DNA of 64,000 nt from Paraburkholderia sp. Its GTDB lineage: Bacteria; Pseudomonadota; Gammaproteobacteria; Burkholderiales; Burkholderiaceae. Shown piece after piece: positions 32,157-41,048 of this stretch. Numbering within the stretch: position 1 is the first letter of the stretch; each line of letters opens with the position of its first letter. The notes under the pieces are model-generated. The model was given only the letters and a program-made list of their open reading frames with translations, made no database searches and had not been told where the DNA came from. The position numbers were made by a program, and so were the translations under genes. The DNA is taken from contig SCRN01000043.1 in NCBI GenBank assembly GCA_004322045.1, forward strand, positions 186,001 through 250,000. The letters are read 5' to 3'.

Positions 32157-33995
32157 CTAAACGTGTGCTTCGCGCGCGTGCATCAGCGCAGCGCCTTCTT
32201 CGAGATCGATGACGAATATTCCCGCCGCGTCTTGTTTTGCGCGATGCTTGGCGAGCGCGGCCACCGAAGCGATCTCCTCGCTGCCGTAGCGCGCGGCCTT
32301 GTCGCGCGCCGGTTCGACGCGCACACACCCGATCGCCATGGTCACGAAGCCGAAAAACGTCGGGTTGCCGCGCCGGTCTTCGCCGTGAATGCCGCCCGTC
32401 ACGCGGTCCTCGTCCTCATAGAAATGCAGGCTGCCCGTGTTGAACGCAGCGACTGCGCGCAACACGCGCGCGTGCCAGTCCTCGCTTTGGAACAGGATCA
32501 GGAAATCGTCGCCCCCGACGTGGCCGAGAAAGTCGCGCGTCGGGTCGCACACGTCCGCCAGCACGGCCGCCGCGAACTTGAGCACCTCGTCGCCTTGCCA
32601 GTAGCCGTAACGATCGTTGAAAGGCTTGAAATGGTTCAGATCGACGTAGCAGGCCTGAAACCGCACCCGGTGTCCGACGAGCCGCGAGATATGGGAACTG
32701 ATCGGGATGTTGCCGGGCAGAAAGGTCAGCGGATTGGCGTAGCGGGCCGCTTCGATGCGCACTTCCGTGACGGCTCTGACAAGGCTCTCGCCGGTGCCCA
32801 GGCCCACGTAACGCCCTTCATCGGTGATGACGAAGCCGTCCGCGAGGTAGCGCTGATCGTCGCTCGCGAGGAGTTTGGCCATCTGCTCGACCGTCATCGA
32901 TTTTTCAATGACGACGGGCGACGCGTTGGCGAACAGCATGCAAGGGCGTTTGCCGAACAGCTCGCGGTGATAGGGCAGGGCGTAGCGGTCCATGAAGCTG
33001 CGCCGGTTGATGAGCGCGATCGGCTCGTCTTGCTCGACCACGGCGAGTGCATGCAGTGTCGGCAGGTGATTGAACAGATCGAGAACGTCGTTGTTCGTCG
33101 CGCTCGTGGGCAACGCGGGCGCCGGCACGATCATTTTCGCGGCGGCCATGCTGCCCGAGGGCGATGCGGCGATCGAGGTGCGCGTCGCTCCGGGAAACAC
33201 GGCGATGTGGCCGGCGCCCAGCGCTTCGCGCGCGGGTTCGGCGAGCTTGCGCAAGGCGCTCGGATTGGGCCGGCCGAGCAGAAAACCTTGGCCGAGCGCA
33301 ATGCCCATGTCGCGCACGACGATCAGATCGGCCGCGTTTTCGATGCCTTCGGCCACGAGGCGTGCGCCGCTCGCTTCCGCGAAATGCTGCATCGCGCGGA
33401 CGGCCTCGAACTTGAGCGGGTCGTTGGCGATGTCGTCGATGAAGAACCGATCGATTTTGACGACGTCGGGTTGCAAGCGCACCCAAAGATTCATGCTCGC
33501 GTTCGCCGTGCCGTAATCGTCGAGTGCGAATTCGATGCCGGCCTCGCGCAGGGACGCGACGGCCGGTGCGAACCGGGCAACGTCGGCAATCGTGCTTTGC
33601 TCGGTCAGCTCGACGACGAGACGCTCGGCCGCCACACCGCATTGCTGCAGCCAATCGATGGTGCGCTCGCGCGTCGCCTGCAGCGCGACGAGGGCGTCGG
33701 CGCTGAAGTTCAGGAACAGCTTGCCTTCGCATCCGAGCTGCGCGAACGCCGTCGCGCAGGTGCGCGCGGCGGCATGCTCGAGCGCCACGGATTGCCCTTG
33801 GCGGGCGGCGCGATCGAACAGCGCGCCCGGCGATTCCAGCGAGGATCCGGCCGGGCCGCGAATGAGCCCTTCGTAACCGAGAATCGTGCCGCCGTCGAAA
33901 TCGACGATCGGTTGAAACACGGCGGTGAGCGCGCGCCGGGCGATCAGCTCGGTGACGGACGGCTCGCCGCGAAGCGAAGACTGGCTCAATGACAT
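32157..33995 (-). CDS. EAL - CBS pair - GGDEF regulatory protein
   Basis: A 612-residue cytoplasmic protein started at ATG 33995. Domains: EAL (about 20-260; 'GYEGLIRGP' with Glu42, 'LVVELTEQS', 'ALDDYGTANASMNLWVRLQPDVVKIDRFF', 'LVAEGIEN'), paired CBS (about 330-430, 'LASDDQRYLADGFVITDEGRYVGLGTGE') and GGDEF (about 440-600). The EAL motif is EGL and DDFG is DDYG, both tolerated in active enzymes. The cyclase motif reads GGDDF at about residue 494, so cyclase activity is doubtful and the domain may regulate the phosphodiesterase. Gene order EAL-CBS-GGDEF is the reverse of the common GGDEF-EAL order. Confidence 0.87.
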   Translation of the reverse strand: MSLSQSSLRGEPSVTELIARRALTAVFQPIVDFDGGTILGYEGLIRGPAGSSLESPGALFDRAARQGQSVALEHAAARTCATAFAQLGCEGKLFLNFSADALVALQATRERTIDWLQQCGVAAERLVVELTEQSTIADVARFAPAVASLREAGIEFALDDYGTANASMNLWVRLQPDVVKIDRFFIDDIANDPLKFEAVRAMQHFAEASGARLVAEGIENAADLIVVRDMGIALGQGFLLGRPNPSALRKLAEPAREALGAGHIAVFPGATRTSIAASPSGSMAAAKMIVPAPALPTSATNNDVLDLFNHLPTLHALAVVEQDEPIALINRRSFMDRYALPYHRELFGKRPCMLFANASPVVIEKSMTVEQMAKLLASDDQRYLADGFVITDEGRYVGLGTGESLVRAVTEVRIEAARYANPLTFLPGNIPISSHISRLVGHRVRFQACYVDLNHFKPFNDRYGYWQGDEVLKFAAAVLADVCDPTRDFLGHVGGDDFLILFQSEDWHARVLRAVAAFNTGSLHFYEDEDRVTGGIHGEDRRGNPTFFGFVTMAIGCVRVEPARDKAARYGSEEIASVAALAKHRAKQDAAGIFVIDLEEGAALMHAREAHV

Positions 33996-34118
33996 GACGA
34001 AACAACAAGCCGGAAACGATTGGATACTCGGCTTATCGACCTTGACGATTGAGAGTTGAATGAATTTTTGGTGAAGCGATGCACAGCGGTGGTGCACACT
34101 GGCGCACCGCGCTTGCGG

Positions 34119-35384
34119 CTAGTCGGCGACCGGCTCGCAACCGGGCTGTGCGACCGCGTCGTTCGCCGCGTCGATGCCTACGTGTTCGCGCACGAGATCG
34201 GCGATAGGAATCGGCTCGGCGTCTTGGGGGAGCTCGGCATCGTCCGTGCGCTCGGCGATGACGACGCGGTTGCGGCCGCTGTCCTTTGCATCGAGCAACG
34301 CGCTATCGGCACGCCGGATCACGCGCTCGATCGGCTCGCCGCGCACGTGTTGCGCAACGCCCACGCTGATGGTCAACGTGACTTCGAGCTGGCGCGCGTC
34401 TTCGATCCGCTTGCGCAGCCGCTCGGCGACGCGCGCCGCGTCATGCTGATCGGCGGCGGGCAGCAGCACGACGAACTCCTCTCCGCCGAAACGGCCTGCG
34501 ACGTCGGTCGGCCTCATGCTGTCTTGGATATGCCGCGCGATCAATTGCAGCGCGCGATCGCCCGTGTCGTGGCCGAAGCGATCGTTCACCGACTTGAAGT
34601 GATCGGCGTCGATGTACAGCACGGAAAAGGGCTGGCCCACGCGCTCGGTGCGCAGCAAAATGCGGCGGCCCAGCTCGAACACGCGGCGCCTGCGGGGCAA
34701 CTGCGTCAGCTCGTCGATGTCGGCGAAGGCGCGTAGCTGACGCTCCAACCGGAAGCTTTTCTTCTGCGAGCGCAGCGCGAACAGGTTCGTGACGAGACTC
34801 GTCGAAATGGCGATGAACATGGAGAGCACGACGCCGAACTGCTCGACGGCGGGAGGCTTGCTGAGCGCCACCAGCGCGAGCGGGCCGGCGATGGCGAGCG
34901 CAGCGGTTGCCGGAAAATCCCATCCGCGCAGCAGCACGGGGCTGAAGGACAGCGGAATCAGCACGAACGCGGGGAGCACGATCAGCATGCCGTCGCCCCA
35001 TTGCAACGCATGCAGCACGATGCCCGCTTCGAGCGAGGCGATGAAAGCGAGCGCAGCAAGACTCGCGCGCAGCCCGCTGCCTCTGGCCCAAGCCACGGCA
35101 AGCGAGGCCGCCATCGGCAGAGCGGGCAAGGAACTCGCGAGCGCGGCCGGCGCCATGCGTTGATTGTCGAGCCACGCGTCGCCGACCACCAGCACGACAT
35201 AGCCGACGAGCGCCGTCGCAAGCTGCGCACAGAGAAACGACCACAGGCGATGGGCCGCGTAGTCTTCGAACGATTGGTTGTCTTCCGGCGCCTCGATGGT
35301 CTTGGCGCGCTGCCCCCGGATGCGCCGTACGCGGCGCGCCGTCCCTTCCTGGCGTTCGTCGTCGGATCGATCCTCGCTGCTCAT
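34119..35384 (-). CDS. Membrane-bound diguanylate cyclase
   Basis: A 421-residue protein with about six hydrophobic helices between residues 47 and 205 ('LCAQLATALVGYVVLVVGDAWL', 'LIVLPAFVLIPLSFSPVLL', 'FPATAALAIAGPLALVALS', 'VVLSMFIAISTSLVTNLFAL') and a C-terminal GGDEF domain ('DIDELTQLPRRRRVFELGRR', 'FSVLYIDADHFKSVNDRFGHDTGDRAL', 'GRFGGEEFVVLLP'). The active GGEEF motif is intact and an RxxD inhibitory site (RPTD) precedes it at the standard distance. It should make c-di-GMP in response to a signal sensed by the membrane domain. Confidence 0.9.
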   Translation of the reverse strand: MSSEDRSDDERQEGTARRVRRIRGQRAKTIEAPEDNQSFEDYAAHRLWSFLCAQLATALVGYVVLVVGDAWLDNQRMAPAALASSLPALPMAASLAVAWARGSGLRASLAALAFIASLEAGIVLHALQWGDGMLIVLPAFVLIPLSFSPVLLRGWDFPATAALAIAGPLALVALSKPPAVEQFGVVLSMFIAISTSLVTNLFALRSQKKSFRLERQLRAFADIDELTQLPRRRRVFELGRRILLRTERVGQPFSVLYIDADHFKSVNDRFGHDTGDRALQLIARHIQDSMRPTDVAGRFGGEEFVVLLPAADQHDAARVAERLRKRIEDARQLEVTLTISVGVAQHVRGEPIERVIRRADSALLDAKDSGRNRVVIAERTDDAELPQDAEPIPIADLVREHVGIDAANDAVAQPGCEPVAD

Positions 35385-35777
35385 TTATTTTCTCGCTTGG
35401 ACGTGCAACTTCGGCATTTACTGAAAAATTTTATCGGCACCCCGTTCCGTCGCGCCATTCTAATAGCGCTAAATGTCGAATGGGACGATTTTAAGAAGAT
35501 TTATGAGTGGCAGTTGGCCGCTCACGGTGTGGGAACCCCGGAAGCGTTATCCGGCGGTGCTTGAGCGCACGATGCGATAACGCGCCCGGTACTTCGGTAA
35601 CCGTGTGTTTCACAGGATTTGGGTATCGAGGAAACCGCAAACGTTTGCCGTTCGCAATAAGCTTTTCCCGCTGCAAAATCTTTGCCCGGTTATCGCCTTT
35701 CTCGATTCGAGCCGATTTTCGGTGCAAGGCGATCTGCATGCCGGCGGCGGGCGTCGATGTAGCCCGCGCCGCGTACC
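35385..35777. other. Gene-free stretch between cyclase and transporter genes
   Basis: No gene supported. The left 150 bases are AT-rich and hold the promoter side of the cyclase gene, with a TAGCGCTA palindrome at 35464-35471. The right half is GC-rich and shows nothing recognisable. Confidence 0.4.
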
Positions 35778-36788
35778 TCAGTGCTCGGCGTGCGCCGCCG
35801 GCCGCGCACCTTCATCGTGGACATCGCGCGCAGCCCACCGCTGGGCGAGCGCTGCACAGACCATCAACTGGATTTGATGAAACAGCATGAGCGGCAAGAC
35901 TACCGCGCCGACGGCTTGCGAGGCGAAGATCACCTTCGCCATGGGAATGCCCGAGGCGAGGCTTTTCTTCGAGCCGCAGAAGATGATGGTGATCCGATCT
36001 TCGCGATTGAAGCCGAGCCGCTTGCTGGCAAGCGAGGTGAACGCGAGCGCCGCGGCGAGCAACAGCGCATTGACGACGAACAGCCCCGCCAGCGCGCCGA
36101 GCGAAAGGTGCCGCCAAAGGCCCTCGTTGACGGCCTCGCTGAATGCCGTGTAGACGACAAGCAGGATCGAGCCTTGATCGACGAAGCGCAGGACCGGCCG
36201 ATGGCGGTCGAGCCACGGGCCGATGAGCGGCCGCATGATTTGCCCCGCGATGAACGGCACGAGCAATTGCATGACGATTGCGCCGACGGTGTGCCACCCG
36301 GAGCCGGACGCCCCTGTGTGATTCGTGACGATTAGACTCACGAGCGCCGGCGTGACGAAGATTCCGATGAGGCTCGAGGCCGAAGCGCTGCAGACAGCGG
36401 CCGGTACGTTGCCGCGTGCGATCGACGTGAATGCGATCGAAGACTGGACCGTCGAGGGCAACGTGCAGAGAAACAGAATCCCCATGTAGAGCTCGGGTGT
36501 CACGAGCGGGGCGGCAAGGGGTTTCATCGCCAAGCCGAGCAGCGGAAACATGACGAATGTGCTCACCAGCACGAGTGCGTGCAGCCGCCAATGCGTGGCG
36601 CCCGCGACGACCGCTTCGCGCGAGAGTTTCGCGCCGTGCAGAAAGAACAGCAAACCGACGGCGATATTCGTCAGCCAATTGATGGCCACGGCCGTTTCGC
36701 CGCGGCAGGGCAAAATGCTCGCCAGCACCACCGTGCCGATCAATGCGAGCGTGAAGTTGTCAGGCACCAGAAAAGAGGGACGACGCAT
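35778..36788 (-). CDS. Bile-acid:sodium symporter (BASS/SBF-like) family transporter
   Basis: A 336-residue membrane protein started at ATG 36788; a 47-residue upstream extension was rejected. About ten hydrophobic segments, including 'LTNIAVGLLFFLHGAKLSREAVVAGATHWRLH', 'GILFLCTLPSTVQSSIAFTSIARGNVPAAVCSASASSLIG' and 'FCGSKKSLASGIPMAKVIF'. The TVQSSIAFTSIARGN block and GSKKSLASG block are hallmarks of the SBF-like (PF13593, YfeH/RCH1) branch. Substrate not known for bacterial members. Confidence 0.85.
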   Translation of the reverse strand: MRRPSFLVPDNFTLALIGTVVLASILPCRGETAVAINWLTNIAVGLLFFLHGAKLSREAVVAGATHWRLHALVLVSTFVMFPLLGLAMKPLAAPLVTPELYMGILFLCTLPSTVQSSIAFTSIARGNVPAAVCSASASSLIGIFVTPALVSLIVTNHTGASGSGWHTVGAIVMQLLVPFIAGQIMRPLIGPWLDRHRPVLRFVDQGSILLVVYTAFSEAVNEGLWRHLSLGALAGLFVVNALLLAAALAFTSLASKRLGFNREDRITIIFCGSKKSLASGIPMAKVIFASQAVGAVVLPLMLFHQIQLMVCAALAQRWAARDVHDEGARPAAHAEH

Positions 36789-37121
36789 GAGTAAAGCTTC
36801 TCGTAAGCGATAAAAAACGCGCTGCAAAAAAACGCGCATGAAGCAGACAAAAAATACGGCAAAAAAAGCCGCGGCAGGCGGCGGCTGAAAATGGTCGCAC
36901 GAATATCGCCGGCCGAACAAAACCGCCACAGTAACACCGCGTTACAACGGCGTCGCTCGTCTAACATTTTTTGCCTCGACACCTGAACGGGCGGCCCATA
37001 AATTATCCGAAGAGATCCCTCGGCGCACCGATTTATCTGACGACCGCTCGATAAAGAAGGCGCCCCGCCGCGCGCCGATGCGCGACGGCATCCGAGAGGA
37101 TGGTTGGCGAGTGCATCGATC
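36789..37121. other. Gene-free stretch before the secreted small protein
   Basis: No gene supported. It holds A-rich tracts repeated around 'AAAAAACGCGC' (36808-36835) and a GTAAC-ACCGC-GTTAC inverted repeat at 36931-36945 that could be a LysR-type or other operator. It contains the promoters of the divergent transporter and the secreted-protein gene. Confidence 0.4.
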
Positions 37122-37589
37122 ATGGCCGATTCGGCTTTTCATACCTTTTCGCGTTGGGCCGCAGTTGCGTTGTGCGCAGCCGTGGGCTCGCTCGCCTATG
37201 CCCGGCCGCCGCAAGGTCCGCACGGCGGTCGCGGCGGCTATGGCGCTGCGCCCGCCGGCCCGTTTTGGCGCGCGCCGGAGCCGTCGGCCGGTGCCGCCCC
37301 GCGTGGCGGCGGGCAACGCTCGTTCGCCATCACGACGAGCCCGTATGGTCACGGCGGCCCGCGCGTGGCGCCTGCGCCGTTGATCGCCGCGGCCGCCACC
37401 CCGTTCAGGCCGGTCAGCGACGAAGCGCGCGCCCAGGCGCACGAAGGCGGCGCCGCGTACCTGCGCGCGGGGTCCATTCGCGCCGATATCGCCCGCTACA
37501 ACGAAGAGCGCGGCCCAACCCACGTGCCTCGCCCTCCTTCCTCTGGCGGCCGTCCGCCTCAAGCAGCGATGCCGGGCTTTCGCAACTGA
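37122..37589 (+). CDS. Small secreted Gly/Pro-rich protein of unknown function
   Basis: A 155-residue protein started at ATG 37122. A signal peptide (SRWAAVALCAAVGSLAYA, cleavage near residue 27) is followed by a Gly/Pro-rich region ('GPHGGRGGYGAAPAGPFW') and a conserved-looking C-terminal block 'YLRAGSIRADIARYNEERG', which I recall from other Burkholderia secreted proteins. No ribosome-binding site is obvious. Function unknown; probably periplasmic. Confidence 0.6.
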   Translation: MADSAFHTFSRWAAVALCAAVGSLAYARPPQGPHGGRGGYGAAPAGPFWRAPEPSAGAAPRGGGQRSFAITTSPYGHGGPRVAPAPLIAAAATPFRPVSDEARAQAHEGGAAYLRAGSIRADIARYNEERGPTHVPRPPSSGGRPPQAAMPGFRN

Positions 37590-38127
37590 CGGCCCCGTCA
37601 GCTCACCGGGCCGATCCTAGGCGGCTCTTTCTGTTCGCTCTCTCCCCGTAGCCCGTCTTGCCGATGCGGCTCGCCGTTCGCCGTTCGCCGGCTCGACGCG
37701 TCGCTTGGCGCCCGCCGCCTGTCCTCGTGGTGATGCAAATACGCCACACTTTTGCAGCCGAAACCGCGCTTCGAGGTCCCAGGAAAGGAGTCCTCGGACG
37801 AAATCATTTTGTCGTCGCACGCGCATGCGTCACTATTTCGACCTATCTCGTCCGAATGCTTGCGAGCGAGCGTCGGCGCGGTTCTCCGACCGGTCGCGAC
37901 GCGCCCGGCGGGCGCTGCGGCGGTGCGTGCCGCACCGTATGCGGGCGGCCGCGCCCCGACTAGGCGCGAGCTTAAGCGAATCGCTATACCGGCAATAAGC
38001 GGACGTAATTTTGTCCAGAAAAATGGTCCGTAACGATGGATCCGCCCCCGAACTAGCGAGTCAAGGCGATCCCAGGCCCCGAGAACGGTTCGCGCGCTTC
38101 ATTTTTTTGACAAAGACAGGAGATCTC
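37590..38127. other. Gene-free stretch upstream of the porin
   Basis: 538 bases without a supported gene. A CGCCGTT-type tandem (three near-copies of a 7-mer) lies at about 37670-37690. The right end carries the porin leader, a T-run (TTTTTTT, 38101-38108) and AGGAG before the porin start. Porin genes often have long regulated leaders, but no known element was recognised. Confidence 0.45.
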
Positions 38128-39231
38128 ATGAAAGCCAACGTCAGCCGCGCGCTGAAAACAACGCTTCGCATGGCGGCGCTCGCCGCTTTGGCCGCCGGGG
38201 GCGAATTCGCCCACGCACAATCGAGCGTGCAACTGTATGGGCAAGTCGACGCTTGGGCCGGGATGCAGCAGTTCCCCGGCGGCAAGCGCGCGTGGGTGGA
38301 AGGCGGCGGTGGGATGTCGACGTCCTACTGGGGCATGAAGGGCGCCGAAGATTTGGGTAACGGCTATCGCGCCGTCTTCACGTTGGAAGACTTCTTCCTG
38401 CCGCAAAGCGGCAATTACGGCCGCTTCTCGGGCGATACGTTCTTTGCCCGCAACGCATACGTGGGGATCGAGTCGCCCTACGGCACGGTGACGGCCGGCC
38501 GATTGACGACGCACCTGTTCGTTTCGACGATTCTGTTCAACCCGTTCATCGATTCGTACACGTTCTCGCCGATGGTCTATCACGTGTTCCTCGGCAATAC
38601 GGCGGTTCCGACGGGCGCGACCTACGCGACGGATACGGGCGTCGTGGGCGACTCCGGCTGGAACAACGCGGTCCAATATTCCACGCCGAACTACAACGGC
38701 CTATCGGGCAGCATCATGTACGGCCTGGGCAATCAAGCCGGCAACAACGGCGCGAAGAAGTGGAGCGCGCAGTTCCTTTACTTCCACGGCCCCTTTGCCG
38801 CGACCGGCGTCTACCAATACGTCAACTTCAACAATGCGCCGAACGACTTGGGCCAGGTCACGCCCTTCGGCACGATCGTGCCATTCAAGAGCCAGGGCGT
38901 GGCGCAGTTCGGCGCCAGCTACGACCTGAAGTTCGTGAAGTTCTACGGCCAGTACATGTACACGAAGAACGACGCGCTGACGGGCGGCGGTTGGCACGTG
39001 AACACGGGGCAAGGCGGCGTGACCGTGCCCGTGGGGCCGGGCACCGCAATGGCCTCGTACGCATACTCGCGCGACAGCGGCGGCTTGAATCAAACGCGCC
39101 GCACCTGGGCGCTCGGCTACGATTACCCGTTGTCCAAGCGGACCGACCTGTACGCGGCGTACATGAACGACCAGATCAGCGGCTTGTCGACGGGCCAAAC
39201 GCTCGGCGCGGGGATTCGGGCCAAGTTCTGA
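38128..39231 (+). CDS. OmpC-like general porin
   Basis: A 367-residue outer-membrane protein with AGGAG five bases before the ATG and a signal peptide cleaved after 'GEFAHA' (about residue 30). The mature protein starts 'QSSVQLYGQVDAW', and alternates polar and aromatic residues in beta strands, with strand features 'LSGSIMYGLGNQAGN' and 'RRTWALGYDYPLSKRTDLYAAYMNDQ'. It ends in 'GIRAKF', the C-terminal Phe required for outer-membrane assembly. This is the Burkholderia/Neisseria trimeric porin family. A UUCG-tetraloop hairpin follows the stop. Confidence 0.93.
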   Translation: MKANVSRALKTTLRMAALAALAAGGEFAHAQSSVQLYGQVDAWAGMQQFPGGKRAWVEGGGGMSTSYWGMKGAEDLGNGYRAVFTLEDFFLPQSGNYGRFSGDTFFARNAYVGIESPYGTVTAGRLTTHLFVSTILFNPFIDSYTFSPMVYHVFLGNTAVPTGATYATDTGVVGDSGWNNAVQYSTPNYNGLSGSIMYGLGNQAGNNGAKKWSAQFLYFHGPFAATGVYQYVNFNNAPNDLGQVTPFGTIVPFKSQGVAQFGASYDLKFVKFYGQYMYTKNDALTGGGWHVNTGQGGVTVPVGPGTAMASYAYSRDSGGLNQTRRTWALGYDYPLSKRTDLYAAYMNDQISGLSTGQTLGAGIRAKF

Positions 39232-39252
39232 TCGGTTGCGGGCCGTTGCCGT

Positions 39253-39272
39253 CCCGAGCCTTCGGGCCCGGG
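39253..39272 (+). terminator. UUCG-loop hairpin after the porin
   Basis: CCCGAGCC (39253-39260) faces GGCCCGGG (39265-39272) with TTCG loop and one A-C mismatch, 22 bases after the porin stop. There is no U-tract, so it may act as an mRNA 3' stabiliser rather than an efficient terminator. Confidence 0.4.
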
Positions 39273-39342
39273 CGGCTGCTCTGCAGCCGTCTCGGATGCC
39301 GGTGGATCGATGCGGTTGATGCGGTTGATGAGGTCAACCTGG

Positions 39343-40305
39343 TCAATGCAATCGGCGCCGCAATTGGCGCCAACTTGCGTAGGTCGGCAGGCCCGCGTCG
39401 AGCGCCGACGCATCGAGCGGCGCGAGGCTGTAGAAAGCACCCTTCCATCCCGGCACCGGTACCGGCTGCACACTCGGCACGACGGTCCGGTTCGGCCGAT
39501 ACGCTTGATCGGGCCAAAACAGCGGCATCAGCGATCGCGTTTCCATCCCTTCCCGCATCCAGTCGGGTCCACCGGCGTCGGCCACCGTGTCGCACTGGAA
39601 CGCCCATTCGTCGGCGTCCCACGCTATGAAAACACTAGGCCTGCCCGCAGCATCGAACAGGAGCACGGCGTCCTGTTCCGGGCGCCAGTAATATTCGACG
39701 AAGTTTTCGCGGGCCGCCAAATCGTCGAGGACTTGCACGACTCGAGGATCGCAATAGGTCGCCCCCACATCGTGGACGCCGATGCACCCGCGCAACCTAC
39801 AGTGCCTTTTATTTGCCTCGCGTAGTGCGCCAGCCAAGGTGGCCGGCATGGCCGCATCGCGCTTGCGCAGATAAATATCGATGAGTCCAGCGTTGAAGGC
39901 GTCCACGGCCTGCCGATCGCCCGCCGCTCCGGTCAACAGGATTTTCGTGCAGACGATATCGCTGATCGACTCGAGAAATTGGATCCCGTCCATCCCCGGC
40001 ATTTCATAATCGACGACGACCGCCGCCACTTCTTCGAACCTCGTCGGATCGCGCAGCGCGTCCTTGCCCAGTGCATTGGCGCCGCCCCGTTCCAATCGAG
40101 AATACGCTTCGCCCGCCATTCGGATAAGCGGGACGCTGCGATCCCGCGAACGCATGAAATCGAGCGCCGCCTCGGGTTGCGTGAAAAAACGGTTCAGTTG
40201 CCCGTCTCGAAAAACTCCCCGTAATCCATCGAGAAAATCGGCGCTGTCATCGAGAAAAACCGCAGATGCGGGATAGAACAGCGGCTGCGTGACAAAAGAA
40301 CTCAT
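39343..40305 (-). CDS. LqsR-like response regulator
   Basis: A 320-residue protein started at ATG 40305 (GAGG upstream). The receiver has an unusual insertion: the acidic pair is Asp19-Asp20 ('AVFLDDSADFLDGLRGVF') but the phosphoacceptor is Asp99 ('AAVVVDYEMPGMDGIQFLES'), about 40 residues later than in a normal receiver. This late acceptor is the feature of Legionella LqsR. The output domain (about 180-320, 'YYWRPEQDAVLLFDAAGRPSVFIAWDADEW') is not a known DNA-binding domain. It lies next to a thioesterase and a sensor kinase like LqsS. Family call is by recalled architecture. Confidence 0.7.
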   Translation of the reverse strand: MSSFVTQPLFYPASAVFLDDSADFLDGLRGVFRDGQLNRFFTQPEAALDFMRSRDRSVPLIRMAGEAYSRLERGGANALGKDALRDPTRFEEVAAVVVDYEMPGMDGIQFLESISDIVCTKILLTGAAGDRQAVDAFNAGLIDIYLRKRDAAMPATLAGALREANKRHCRLRGCIGVHDVGATYCDPRVVQVLDDLAARENFVEYYWRPEQDAVLLFDAAGRPSVFIAWDADEWAFQCDTVADAGGPDWMREGMETRSLMPLFWPDQAYRPNRTVVPSVQPVPVPGWKGAFYSLAPLDASALDAGLPTYASWRQLRRRLH

Positions 40306-40470
40306 ACCGGCCTCGTGAAAAAAGAAAAGCGGCGCGACACAGCGATCGGCGCTCAACCCAAATTGTTACAGATTGCGATTTTCGACAAATGGGCGCGGTA
40401 AGAATCGCACATTCCCCAGGCTTTGGGGAATGTGCGCTACCGCTCGTAGCAATTTCCGAGGAGTTTATCC

Positions 40471-40968
40471 ATGTTGACGCGAGAAACCATTCCGCATCTG
40501 CTTTCCAACGGTGCGGCGCTCTTGACGCCCGAAGCGCTCGATGTCGCGGCATCCAAGACTTTCCACCATACGATCGACATCTATCTGAAGGACTCCAATT
40601 CGTTTATGAACACCTATTTCGCCCGGTATTTCGAATGGCAGGGGATCTGCCGCGAACGCTGGTTTTACGAATGCATCGACAATAATCTGCTCGGCGCGGG
40701 CGGCGCATTCGTCACGAAACGGGCTCACCAAGAGTATGTTCAGGAGACGTTCCCGTTCCAGCGAGTCGACTGTTATCTGAACACGGTAAAGGTGAGGCAG
40801 TGTTCGGCCTATTTGCTGTTCCGCTTTTACGTCGGCGGCCGGCCCGTTTCCATGGGCTATCAGCAGATTCTGTTCGCAGGCCCGGACAAGCGCATTCGGC
40901 GTTTCCCCGCCGGCGTGGTCGAGCGCGTGACCGAATACGAGCTGGACTTGCCTCCCGACCGGGATTGA
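40471..40968 (+). CDS. Hot-dog-fold thioesterase-like protein
   Basis: A 165-residue protein with GAGGAG 7 bases before the ATG. The block 'HHTIDIYLKDSNSFMNTYFARYFEWQGICRERWFYECI' corresponds to the 4-hydroxybenzoyl-CoA thioesterase pattern (V-x-Y-x-D-T/S-N/D ... VYFxxYFxWxExxR). The catalytic Asp position of YbgC-like enzymes appears as Asp in 'LKDSNSF'. Flanked by response regulator and sensor kinase genes, it may make or hydrolyse a signal or fatty acyl product. It is transcribed opposite to both. Confidence 0.62.
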   Translation: MLTRETIPHLLSNGAALLTPEALDVAASKTFHHTIDIYLKDSNSFMNTYFARYFEWQGICRERWFYECIDNNLLGAGGAFVTKRAHQEYVQETFPFQRVDCYLNTVKVRQCSAYLLFRFYVGGRPVSMGYQQILFAGPDKRIRRFPAGVVERVTEYELDLPPDRD

Positions 40969-41048
40969 TCGTGCCCATCCGCCGGGTTGACCCGATGCAT
41001 TAGCGTCGGCCAATGGACGGCGGATCGTGCAGCGCCATGATCCGCCGT

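Noticed and set aside
32154-33992. 612-codon plus-strand frame opposite the EAL-CBS-GGDEF gene
   Set aside because: It is nearly the exact complement of the real gene and shows only Arg/His/Gly-rich shadow sequence.
37658-38033. Overlapping open frames of about 90-100 codons upstream of the porin
   Set aside because: They are Arg-rich, lack ribosome-binding sites and overlap each other in three frames, as random GC-rich DNA does.
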